Below, piece by piece: positions 1 to 12,400 of a stretch of DNA of 64,000 nucleotides (the first letter of the stretch is position 1; the number at the start of each line of letters is the position of its first letter). A program made the position numbers and the translations under genes. The notes beneath the pieces are model-generated. The model saw only the letters and a program-made list of their open reading frames with translations, was not told the origin of the DNA and did not search any database. Origin of the DNA: Tetraselmis striata (lineage: Eukaryota; Chlorophyta; Chlorodendrophyceae; Chlorodendrales; Chlorodendraceae); the NCBI GenBank assembly GCA_006384855.1, contig VCJN01003568.1, positions 160,704 through 224,703 on the forward strand, in the 5' to 3' direction.

Positions 1-171
1 GCTCGCTGATTGGGGCAGTTTGGCGGCAACCACGCCCCAAGGGAACCCAGGAACTGACCTCATCCTGAGCGACCTGAACTGCGGGGGGTCGGAAATTGCT
101 TTGCAAGAACTACAGTCAAGCACTTGCCGTGTGGCCGTAATTATCTGGAAACGGTCGGCAGGGAGCGCGGC

Positions 172-385
172 ATGGCGCGACGCAAAGAGGAAGCCGACGC
201 TGGCGCCCGAGTCGTGCCATCCTTCTGGGCGCCCTTCGCGTGGCTGCCGATGGTGCGGCCGCGCCTCACTGTGCCGCTCGTGCTGCTGGGCGCTTTGGCG
301 ATCGTGGCTGGCGGCATGGCAGGCGTGTTCCTGGGCGCCCAGTCCAGCTGCAAGGCCGCGACCGCTGCTGCGGCGACGCAGGTGG

Positions 386-417
<32 letters not shown>

Positions 418-3400
418 CCCCCAGGCTGCCTTCCTCGCCCGAGCTTTGTGCCCTGCTGCGGCTTTTCCCTCTCATCATGGGAATAGTTTTGGCGTTTACG
501 ACTTAAAGCGGCTACTCCGCGCCGCGGCCTCTGCGCCTGGGCGGCAGTTCGGCTTCGTGGCGGACCGTATCCAGGAGGAAGTGAGCACCCGCACCCTGCC
601 AGTCGTGTCGCTGGGCACCTTCGTGCGGCAGACACCGTACTTCCCTGACTTGGAGGCCAGTTTCGACAGCATCGCCGCCGATTTGCTCGAGCAGGTGAGT
701 GGTCCCTCGTGCACGCTCTCCATTTCGATGTCGATTGCCTAGCTGGTGGGGCACTGGATGGGCCCTCTGCCTTGCCTCCTGTCGTCCTCCCCTGTCTATC
801 TGTTGTTACATGGGCCTACTTGTACGGGTATACGCGTGCTCACTATCCTGCCCGCTCCGCGTGGTGACCGACCGGGCACAGGAGAGCGCGGTGCGCAACC
901 TGCAGCTGGCCCCCGGTGGCGTGGTGAGCGCCATCTACCCGGTGGAGGGGCACGAGGGTGCCATCGGGCACGACCTCTTTCTGGACCCCAACCGTCGGCC
1001 CGATTCCTTCAAGGCGATCGACGGCGCGCCAGGTGTGACGTTGAGTAATCCTGTCACGCTCAACCTGGAGGGCGAGAGCGGGCGCGCCGTGTTCGCGCGG
1101 TATCCTGTTTTCATCGACGGCCCGGTCGCCAACCGCAGCGAAGCCTTTGGCAAGCCCGATGCCTACGACTGCGGGGACCCGTGCTACGGCGACCCAGCCC
1201 GCGTGTACTGGGGCATGACCACCGCGCTGGTTGACTTTGACGTGCTGCTGGAGTCCACCGGGCTGACGCACCTGGAGGAGGAGGCGGGCGCCTGCTTCAC
1301 CCTGCGCACCGGGGGCGCGCCCAACCCCAACGCCACCGACCTTGTGAGCACCAACTCCACCATCTATGCCTCCGAGTGTGAACCCGCTAATCCAATCGTC
1401 ATCCCGGTCATCGTGCCGAACGGCGAGTGGTACGTGCCCGGCCACTCATGCCGCCTTGAGCAGCCCCTGCCGGCGTTGACTTGCATGTGTGGCAAAGGCA
1501 TGCTTCCATGCGCATGCTCACGTGTCTGCTCCAAAACCATGCAGGTACCTGGAGATTGGGTTCAGCGGCGCATGCGCGCCCTGGGCCGCCCCGGTGGCGG
1601 CGGTGCTCTGCGCCGCTGTCCTCGCGCTGCTGGCCCTGGTGCTCTTCTCGGTGTACCAAGCCACGCGCAACCGGCTGCTCACCGTGCTGGGCTTTGAGGC
1701 GGAGGTCGGCCACCTGCGCGAGCGGCAGCGGCAGCTGGCGCGCGAGGAGGCGGCCGTCGCGTCCGACAGCGTCCGCCACTTGGTGACCGCGCTCACCCGA
1801 TCTGCGCACTTCTCCGCAGAGCTGGAGCCCGCCACCTTCCGTGGCGCCGGCTCCCTGATGAGCCAGTCCAGTTCCTCCTGCTCCTTTGTGAACAAGGCCT
1901 CAGGCCAGGGCGGCCTCATCCATCTGAGCGCCAACCTGAGCATCACGGGAGCCAGCCGGGCTGCATCGATGACCTCCACAGTAGCCGGCACTGTCGGCTT
2001 TCTCGTGATGTCGCAAGTTCACAACCTGGGGAAGCTCTCGACCGCAGATGAGCAGGCCTGCAGGTTTGGCCCGCAGCCACCCGCACATTTGCCTGGCTCC
2101 TCCCCCCCCCCCACCCCCTCTTTCTCCATCGTTCATTTCCCCCACTTAAGCCACCAACGTTATGTATTTCTGCGAGTAAGATTCTCATGCCCCCCCCCCC
2201 CCCCCCCCTCCCCCCCCCCCCTGGCAGCGCCATGCTGGACGCCCTCCGCATGGTGGTGCTGGACCTCGTGGCGCGCTGCCACGGCGAAGCGGTCGCCATG
2301 GAGGGTGGCTCCAGCGTGGTGCGCTTCAGGAGCGCCGCCGCCGCCACCGAGTTTGCGCTCCAGCTGCGGCAGGACGTGCTGGACACCGCGTGGCCGCCGG
2401 AGGTGCTGGCCCTGCCAGGCAACGCGCCAGTGCCCACAGCCGTCACGTTCCAGCCGGACGTCAAAGGACCGCGGCTCCAAATCCTCATCGACGAGGTCCT
2501 CCCCCCCCCCTTTCCCCGGCCTGCTTCCTTCTTCATGCAGCAAGCACTCGTCAGAGGCTGACGGAGCCGGCAGCAAGGCGGCAATGACTCACCATGTGCT
2601 GCCCCCCCCCCCCCCCCCCCCCTGCAGGAGTCCGGTCCATCGGCAGATTATGTGCGGCAGAGGCTGTGCAGCGCCGTCCTGCCGCGACAAATCTTGATGA
2701 CAAACGGCGCGTGGGTGCACATGGTCAGCACGCTCAAGCTCGCGGTGAGCCCTTCCGCCCATTAGCGCCCTGTAAGTTGGAGGTGTCCCCGGCATCGGCG
2801 AGGTCCAGAGGATGCCGCCCCAGCATCGGTGCGCCTGCTACAAGAGCCTGGAACCAACCCCACGCGATTTGCTGTCGCAGGCGGCGGGTTTCCCGGACAT
2901 TCTGCCGCTGGGCGCCGTCGCGCTCGGGGAGCAGGATGGGATGCACGGTGTGTTTGAGGTCAGCCCGCCGTCGTGGGACCTCCGCATGGCGCAGCTGGAC
3001 GCGCAGGGCCCGGGGCCGGCCTTCCTGCAGGTGACGCCCTGTGTGCGCCGCGCTTGCGGGAACCCCGCCCCCCGCCCTCACTTGTAACAGGGGTCGAGCG
3101 GGGAGGTCCCTCGCCTGCGAGCTTGAACGTGGCAGCAATAAATGAAACAACGCTTTCATAAATGAATAAATTACTATTATTATTATATTGTTATTGTTAC
3201 TGTGATTGTTGTCGTTATTGTTATCATAATTATTGTCATTATTATTATTTAGAAATGAATAAGTGAAACAACGCTTTGGGCTGCTATATGCATAGTCCTG
3301 CTTGTAGCCCCCCCGCCCCCCCCCCCCCCCCCTGCGCACTCGAAGAAAGATAATCTAGATATTCATCTGGAAATCTGGCAGAATACACTTTCCACAAAAT

Positions 3401-6400
3401 TTACACGGATGCCCCGGCTCGGCGGTGCAAAGCAAGTTACTTTCTAGACCCGTCCGGCTTACTGGCACACGCGGGGACACTTCTTGGCCGCTGACTTGGG
3501 GGTGGTGTCGTGTGCTCTGTGCCCGCGGCTGTGCGTGCCAGCTGGCTCGGCCGCTGGAGAACCTGTGGACGATGCCACAGGTGCCGCGCGCGGCCGACGG
3601 CTCGCCGGGCGACCTCGCGGTGGCTGCGCTGGAGCTGCAGCCGCGCGGCGGCGCGGTGCCGTCGGCGCCGGTGCAGCAGAAGCTCCACGCGGTGGCGCGG
3701 TCCATGGCGGTGCTGTTTGGCGGCTACAACCTCACGCCTGGCGGCGCCTGGGTGGGCGGGGAGCCGGTTCTCCTGGCCTTTGTCAGCGCCGACTGCGCCC
3801 TCTCCTTCGCGGCGTGCTTCCAGAAAGCCCTGCTGCACACGCCCTGGGCCGAGGAGGTGTCGCCAATCCGCCCCCCCCCCCCCCCCCCCCCCCCCGGGTT
3901 CCCTGATAGCTTGGCAGCCGCCCCTCCAATCCTGCGGCTCAAATCAGCCGTCTGGTGGTTTGGGATATCATCATTCGGCTCGTGCACACCCCACGCAGTT
4001 GCCGGGTGATGGTCTGCTCAATGCCGCCGTGCATGCGCATAAATGGCATCAAGCGCTGCTTGCCACCCTACAGGTCAAGCAACAACAGCTAGAGGCTATC
4101 TCTCACCGAAACCCGCCGCGCTCTGGGTTTGCGCCACATTATATATTGGTTTTGACCACATCCATCCAGAAAGCTCCGACCTGATTTCGCGAAACCACTC
4201 ATTACTTTTCTAACCTACAAGTCCCATCACATGGTGCGGTACTATAGGGTGTTGTCAGACAGTGCCCCCATCCCAGCCTCTGCCTCACTTGGCCAGACTG
4301 CATTGCACCATTGGCTGAGTCGCCTCCTGCCCCCCACCCCTCCCCTCCTTTTCCTCCGGCCCTGCAGGAGCTGGCCACCTGGGGCGCCCGGGACGTGGGC
4401 CTCCTAGGCAAGCTCCGCTTTGCCGGCCCGCGCGTGCGGTGCGCCGTCGATCTGCAGCCTGCAAACACTGCCGCCGTCGCTACCGCGCATGATTGCCCCG
4501 CCGCGGCGCTGCTTGAGGCCGCACACGGGGGGCAGGTGAGGCGGACGCACGCGCTCGCCGAATCTCTGCCCTAAATGAGCAATATTGAAGCGTTATTTGA
4601 AGGGGCTAGTATTTCAAGCATTGATACATGACCAGCGCGCAGGTGGCAGAAATTGTATTTGCCACCCTTCTATCGTTTTTCCATTTCTATTGTATTCCGC
4701 TATTCTGCATTCTTTTATTCTTGTTAGTGGCGTTTTGCTGAAGCTATTCCACCGTATTGTTGAGACGCGGTACTAAGCAGTATGTGTGTGATCATTGATG
4801 TCTATAGCACTGCTTGATTAAAACTTGTACAAGCACGGCGTATACTGCAGTCCTTACCAGCATACATGCGTTGCATACGCGTTAGTTTGTTGTGCGTTTG
4901 TCCGCATTCCTGTAATGCTTTCTAATTTAAAACAATCTAGGCAGACTTCTCCTGAGAAATGGGCAATACACAATCTAACAATGTCCTTAGTGATGTCATA
5001 AATTGATTCGCAATACGACTAAACTGGTCCTGTCAGTTATCTTTAAAGAAAAGACAAATTATCAACGCATTTTATATTCTAATTGCCAAATTTGCATTAT
5101 AATAGACTGCTTAATGTTGACAGTTACTGTTCATAATCCCGATCAATCAAATGTTGAACACTTAATTGGCCACGTGTTACGCGCATCCGTGGCACGCTTT
5201 GGAGCGCCTCATCGCGGTCGATTCTCTTTGCGGCGGCTCACTCCGCTCCCCGCCCGCGCAGGTGCTGATGAGCGAAGCCGTGGCGTCCAGGGCCTCCGCC
5301 GTGTTCAAGGAGAATGTCGTGCAGGTGCTAGACCTGGGGTGCCACCGCATGGCCGCGGGCAGCCAGCCTACGCGCCTAAAGGAGCTGCAAGTGAGGGATG
5401 TGCCGCGCAGCTTCCCACCGCCCCGCACCCTGGAGGTGAGCCCTCCCGCCCTGCCCTGCCCTGCCCTGCCCTGACCAACCAGTCGCTGGTGGTAGCACTG
5501 GACGTCCTGCTACATGCTCCGGAGGCTTGAGCAGAGGGCACATGCTTGCCTGACAACGGCAGAAAGGGGGAGGGCGGGGCAGGGAGGGGGGGGGGGGCAA
5601 TATCGGAATAATGAAACAGCGCATGAACTGTGTCCATTATTAGGCTGTGAAGCTGCCCCCCCCCCCCCCCCCCTGATGGTTGAACAAGCCCCATGTAAAT
5701 GACAAATGTGAATCAAGGTCCCTAAAACTCCGGAAAGGGCCCTCGCATGGAGAAAAGGGGGAGGATATCTAACTTTACGCGTGGATGGAGATAGGCCATT
5801 GTCTTTCATCTACAAAATCGGCAATGATGTATACCCGTGGATCTCTCTCGCCCTACACATATTTATCCATATGTGCATATACATGTACTTGTATATATAT
5901 GTATATACACTCACTTGTTTGTTGGGCAAGATATAACATGCGAGCTGGCGGTGAACAAAACAGACTTACAAGCTGCAACTCTGAGAACACGCAGCGACGC
6001 TGCCCTTCGCTCAATGAGACTCCTTGTTTTTTGACAACCAGCTTATTAGCACCCTGTGAAAGCAGAAGTAGACAAGCTTCGATTTTTTGATAGGATATTC
6101 TGTCTAGATAACGCTGTGGAGCTGACGCGCGGCGGCGGCTGTATTGCAGGAGGTGTCTCCGGGCTTCCAAGGCTCCCCCGACCCCGGGCAGCCCGTGACC
6201 TTCGTGTTTTGCCAGGCGGTGTGCCAGGCCGGCACCGCTGTCTCGAGCACCCAATCATGGTCGGCCGCGCTGGAGAGCTGGAAGGCGCTGGCGGCCTCCA
6301 TGGCGCGCCCCCTCGGCGGCTACGAGACCCATGCCCGCGGCGCCAACCTCGGGCTCGCATTCCCCTCCCTCGAGGTCACAGCCCCGTCGGCCTCTCTCCC

Positions 6401-9400
6401 CACTCTGCGCCCATTTGCGCGTCTGCGCCGTGTCTTACATCAGGCTCGCGGGTCCCACACACCAAGGCGCCGGAATCGGGACATCGAGTTCGCCGCGCAA
6501 CTCGCAGCGCCGCGCAATGGGGAATGCTGCGGGAAGTGCAGTGTGGTGTCGGCGCCCTGAATGGCGGCGACAATTCCCGCAGGGGATTGAGTGCGTCGCC
6601 GCGAGTCCCGTATTTTCGGCGGCTTTATGGGGCATACGCCATTAAACACCCCTACTACTATTTAGCGGATACTTCGCATACACGTAAATGTATAATCAGT
6701 TCTGATGGGCGACATTCATCGTTTTGATTGCCCCCTCACACCCCCACCCCCCGTTACATTATTACAGGTTAGGCCTCATGTACTCTATTAGACTATGGAG
6801 AGCTGGGGGAGGGGGTGCGTCTCTCTGCGTCTGTGCATCTGGAAAACATCAAAATGCGTCGCGAGCAAGTAATCCGCCTTGGATGTGATTCGTCACGCTC
6901 GCGGGTTGCAATCATCAGTGGCAGCACTCCTGCTACGTTCCGATACATCTCCAGATGACCGCAGCTTTTCCTTCTTTCCGAGAGGATGGACAACACTGAC
7001 AGGTAGCGAACCCATGGCCCAGGGATGGGTCCGCTCTCGCGCGTCCTCACGCTGCTCTGGCTGCCCATGCGCAGGCCGGCACCGCGTTCGCCGTCAGCAT
7101 GCAGAAGGCGCTGCTGGACCTGGCGCTGCCGCCCACGCTCACGCAGCACGAGGCCTTCAAGCCCAAGCTCGGCAGCCAGGGGCAGGTGGGATCTCCGCCC
7201 TCCCGCACTGCTGCCACGCCCGCTCCCGGCCCCTCGGTGCTGCCATGCTTGCGTCCGTGACCTTGAACGGCCATCTTGTTGTCACGGGCTGCGCTGTGAG
7301 GCGCCGCTGAGCTTTGTCGCGCCCCAGACTTGATGCAATCACGTGACCTACGGGCCCAATGGAATGTCACGGTCGCCACTTGCTGTTCCATATGTCAATG
7401 TTTGTGACCCGCCCTCTTCCTCCAAAGAGAAAGTTATCTGAAAACCCATGAGAAGACGCCACGAAAGTCGACATTTCAACTGGATGGCGCAAAACCATGG
7501 ATCGCTTTCTGTTCCCTGCGCACAGCCTGATTGAGGGTTCCGGCGTCCCCACACGCCAGGTCGTCTTCTGCGGGCTGCTTGTCAAGATGGGCATCTCGTG
7601 CGGCATCCCCGCCATGCGCCAACCGCACCGCCAGACTGGCGTCGCAACCTACCAGGGCGTCGCGGTGCAGCAAGGGGCGCGCATCATGCTGGCAGCCAGC
7701 CCGGGGCAGGTGCGCTGCCGCCCGGCCCGGCGGGCTGGAATCTGGGAGGCACTTGCGCGGCTGCTCAACCCCCCTCCCCCCCCGCCTCGCCCTCGACCGC
7801 CTTTTACCCCTGCGTCGCGCCGCCGGCATGTCACCAAAACACGCCCCCGCAAGGTCCTCGCTAGGCCGCACATCGACACGGATGCCAGCGCGTTTACAGG
7901 AACACCGCGCATGAGAACCTGCCATGCCACCTAGAGGTCAAATGTTGATAAAACCTAGCGGCAGTGTAGAGACGGTTCGTATAGGTGGCATGCAAGCTCA
8001 GTTTGAGCCTTGCCGCGCCGTGACCCGCAGCTCCCTGCGCTCTCATTATAGTGCGCGCCCCATCGGAGCTTTGGTATGGGACCCCTGGCTCTGCCAAGCT
8101 CAGGTGGGGCGCGCCAATGGCGCCCTAGAACCGACCGTTAGCGCCTCTTCTGAATCCAATGCGGCTCTTCTTCTGAATCCAAGTGCAGCTCCGGCCACAT
8201 GCCCAATCCAGGTCGAAGGATGCGCTTTTAGTCATCTCACGTTCTCCCCCTCCCCACTCAACGTGACTCGTTGTCCTGGCCGCCGAATGGCCGCGCGGGA
8301 GTGCAGATGAATCGCCATTGAGACCTCCTTGATGGCAGGGGGGGAGGGGTTTCCCTTGCACCTGTACTTATGCTAGGCGGGTCTACTCAAGACTGTCGTC
8401 GAGGTCTTTTCTTAGGTTCACTCAATTGTAGATGGGGTCTCTAGCACCTGTGCCACCTACACACCCCATAGCATCACCGCGGAGGCTGCAACAAGATGGA
8501 GGAATCGAGCAAATTTCGAATAGAAAATTGGCCATTGCGCATCGAGTGCCGGCGCTAGGGGCACGCCGTGATTCTGCAGCCTTGTTCGAGAAGGAGGAAG
8601 AATCGAGCGGACCATCACTCCTTGTTTCTTGACAAATATTAATATGGTCATGTCATCCTTATCCAGATATATTCGCAGGACGCAGGATTATTGAAATACC
8701 GCGATTTGTTTTTTTAAGTGGAAACTTGTACAAATAAACCAGTATATCAAGATACAAGTTCGGCGAATACAAATAGAAAAGAATAGAATATGTCTTGATA
8801 ATTCGCCTTTTCTTGAAAGAGAGTTGGCAGATACATCTTAGTCGTATTGCGAATCGATTTCGGATATTACTAAGGGCATTTTTTGACTGTGTGCTGCCCA
8901 TATATTACGAATATACACGTATTATATTGTTTTAGATGGACAGCAATACAGGAATGCGTACCGATGTACACGATATGAAAACGTCAACGATTACTACGCG
9001 TTGTTATCATGAGGCACGCAAGTTCTACCGCGATGCATTGATTGCGGGTGGTGCCGGCGCGCGTATGATATATCGTCCTGGTGGTACCAATACTCGAGCA
9101 ATCAGCTTCATTGGAGTGCTAGAAGATTGGCAACTTAACATGGCAAGGCACCGCCGTTTGAAATTAGTTGCCACCTGCGCGCTGGTACTGTTATAAAAGT
9201 AGTGTAAAACTGTGACATTACTCGAGCTGCGCGATCCCATGTTTACTGTTGAGTAGTACTGGCAGCAAATGCCCGCCGATGTCAGGATTCAGTACCCATG
9301 CTGGATTCAATCAGATATCTACCAGTGCTTACAGGATGTAATGACTAGCGACAGGCCACGTACGGGATGTCATGTGCACCGCACAAACTACAGTGATCCG

Positions 9401-12400
9401 TGATTTGACATTTGATACCGCTGAATCAAGCTCTGTCTCTTGACAAACTGGCGTTACCCAGCATCAATGAAGGGCCCGCCCCCGGCCAATCCGCATAGGG
9501 TCCACGAATTAAAGCGCGTAGGGTGGGGCCTCTGTAGGCCACGTGGCTATGTTGCAGTATAGCAGTACTAAACATCCGCATATATGGTATTTGTACACGT
9601 TTAGTGCTTGATACGTAGGGTTTATTATGCGCGTATACGGACGCCAGAGTGGCCCGTAGTCTACGCGGTGACATGCTCTACCACAGTTGCGGGCATGTCC
9701 GCTCCGCAGTTGCTTATTGCGCCACTCTGCGCATGGCCTCCGCCGCAGGTGCTGCTGGAGGGCAGCGCCGCCGTGAGCCACCTGGGCCTGGAGCCGAAGG
9801 TGTTCCAGGCGACCATGGGGGACGCCAGGCAGGAGGCGACGGTGATCAGCACTCCTGCGCTGGCGGACATGGGCGTGCCAGCGGTGCACCTCCGCCCCCT
9901 CGGCCTCTTCAAGCTCCAGGTGCGCCCCCATTCTGTACTGTCTAATAGAGTACACCATGATGAAGGACCCTCCGTCTCACGTAGTGACCTGTGCCGGGGA
10001 GGGGGCAGCCATCGGACTATGAATTTAGTGCATCGGACCTTGTCATACCTTAATATATCTTTGATGTACATGTATTTGTGAATTAAAGGCATGTAGTGGC
10101 TCGACTCCCTGAAATACCAGCGTGGCGGCGTTGACATGCGCGGCGTGGGAGCGCCGATGCTGGCCGCAACTTGCGCGTGCAGTCGCGCGCCTATCCCGGA
10201 AACGAGTTGTTTGTAGCGACTTGCGTATCGCAGACACTAGATCGCGCCTATAGGTTTGGCAGATGGGGCTTAAATCAGCCAACCAGCCGGAGAATTATCA
10301 ACATAATCCTGCGACGCATTTATTTTCTTGGTTACAGGGAGAGCGCCCAGAGAATGCACGGAAAGTACTCCTGCGAAAGTAATCCTGCGACGCATCGTAA
10401 AATGATCACCGACTTCTGCCCACTTCCGAATTCCGACTTAGGGTCATTCTATAATCCTTACAGGGCACGATAGCAGCGTAATCGCCATCATCATCGCTGG
10501 TAAGTGAACATAGTACGTGAAATCTATTTAGAGGCATTTCATACGGACATCGCGTCATCAGATAATCCTGTCATCGGATAAATACTCGCACCGGAGCGTG
10601 CCACGTCGTAACTGATGACATGCCCCGCGCCGCTATCTGATGACAGACCCGCGTGTATACTGTACACGGGGGCATTTCCAAATGGAAATGCCCCCGTGTA
10701 CAGTGCACACGCGTCATCAGATAGCGGCCTCGGCCAGCCCATTTTCAAAACATTATCGCCCAGTCTACCTACCTGCCGACGCCATGGCAGGCTCTGCCGA
10801 GCAATCTCCGCAACGGACACCCAGGCGGGGCGAACCCACATGGGAGACCCCCCCTCCCCGCACTATGCTGGGTCCTGTTGCCCCTGGGTTCACGGTTTCG
10901 CCGCGGGAGCTACGCGAGAAGGCCCGTGCACTGGCGGGGCGCAGCGGCTGCAGCCCTGGCGCCTCGCCCGCCGCCACCGCGCTGCGCCCGTCTCGCTCGC
11001 CCGCGCGTGGTCATCCCTCGACAGCCGGCGCAGTGCCTGATCCCTGTCGCGCTTCTCGTTGCCTGCAAGGTTAGGATGGCGTGCACCCGCGTAGCCATGG
11101 GGCGTGGCCCCGTTGTCGTCCTCATCGGTGTACGCTTTGTCTGTATGCGGTGTGTCCATGTCTATGTCCAGTGCGGCCCCGGCAACGGCCAGCATCCGAG
11201 GGAACGCGCTGCCCTCCGACTGCGCGTTGCCGTAGGTAAGTGCAAGCCCTCCAACTTCGTCTACGGCAAAGCTGGGACGCTCCATGACTGTCCAGTGTGG
11301 ATGGGCGGGAGGGACGGGGCGAGAGGCACGAGGGAAAAGATGGTGTTTGCGGGCCCGATGGCGGCGGCGGAACTAGAAGCGCCGGCCGATTTCTTGCGAT
11401 ATCTGATGACAGACCAACGAATCTTGCTGTTTGTCCGTATGAATCACATCTCTTGTCATGCGTTAGCGTTGTCGACGTGGCAGCCCGCGGTGCGCGAACG
11501 GTAGATGATGACAAGGATTATCTGATGACGCGATGTCCGTATGATATGCCTCTTACTTCCTCCGATGACCCAACAATCGTTCTTCCCTGTACACACGGGG
11601 ACAGTCACCGCGTGTGTGCGCAGGCCTGGCTGGGCATCCGCCGAGATCTTGTCCCACCTCCACGCCACGACACTGCCGTGCCCTGCCGCCACCGCACGGG
11701 GCACGACCCACCTGCCCCCCAGCCCAGCTTCGTAGTACCAAGGAAATCGCGGCAATATATACATGCGCACGGCCGGGAATTGTAACGCCATGCTTCATGA
11801 TGACAAAACGTTTAACGTCAGCAACTACGGTATTCAGTATTTTACGCGGTGCTAGGGGCTACCAGTTGAATAATACGACTGTCGCTCGAACGGAAATTGG
11901 GACATGCTGTTTTATGCAGTGTATTGTCGAGAGGTGCTCGCTGCATACAGTCCAAATATAAGCATTATTTCCGATGTGTGATTCTTTTTCCGAAAGCTCA
12001 ATTATCCCCCTTAAACGGTGAATGTGGGCCGTAGTTCGTTATTCGGAATCTTTTACCCTTATAAAGTACGGGTACAACGAATATATACAACCGATGCTCT
12101 CTCGCATTACCACCATCGCGCACGCCGTGACGCGCCTCGCCGTCCGCAGTCGTGCCGCCCGCCCCTTTTCCAGCCTGCCTGACTCCTGACGTGATTTCAC
12201 TTGCGACCGCCAGTTGCAGGCGGGGGAGTCCAGCAAGTCGCTGGTGGACGCGGTGCTGCCGGAGCTGGCGGAGCGCGCGTTCAGCATGCCGCCCGGGCGA
12301 GTGGGTGAGTCCACCCTCCCCCCTTCCCGCCGCCATGGGTGCGCACGTCACATGTTGACACGACAGGCTAGGGTTGCCCGCCACATGTACGGGGCGTGTG

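Noticed and set aside
20..742. Long overlapping open frames on both strands at the window start, with proline or glycine runs
   Set aside because: They translate through the poly-C intron. Only the spliced frame gives the TM and CHASE sequence with consistent phase.
843..1445. 200-codon minus-strand frame opposite the CHASE exon
   Set aside because: It is a shadow of a GC-rich exon; the plus strand carries the recognisable domain.
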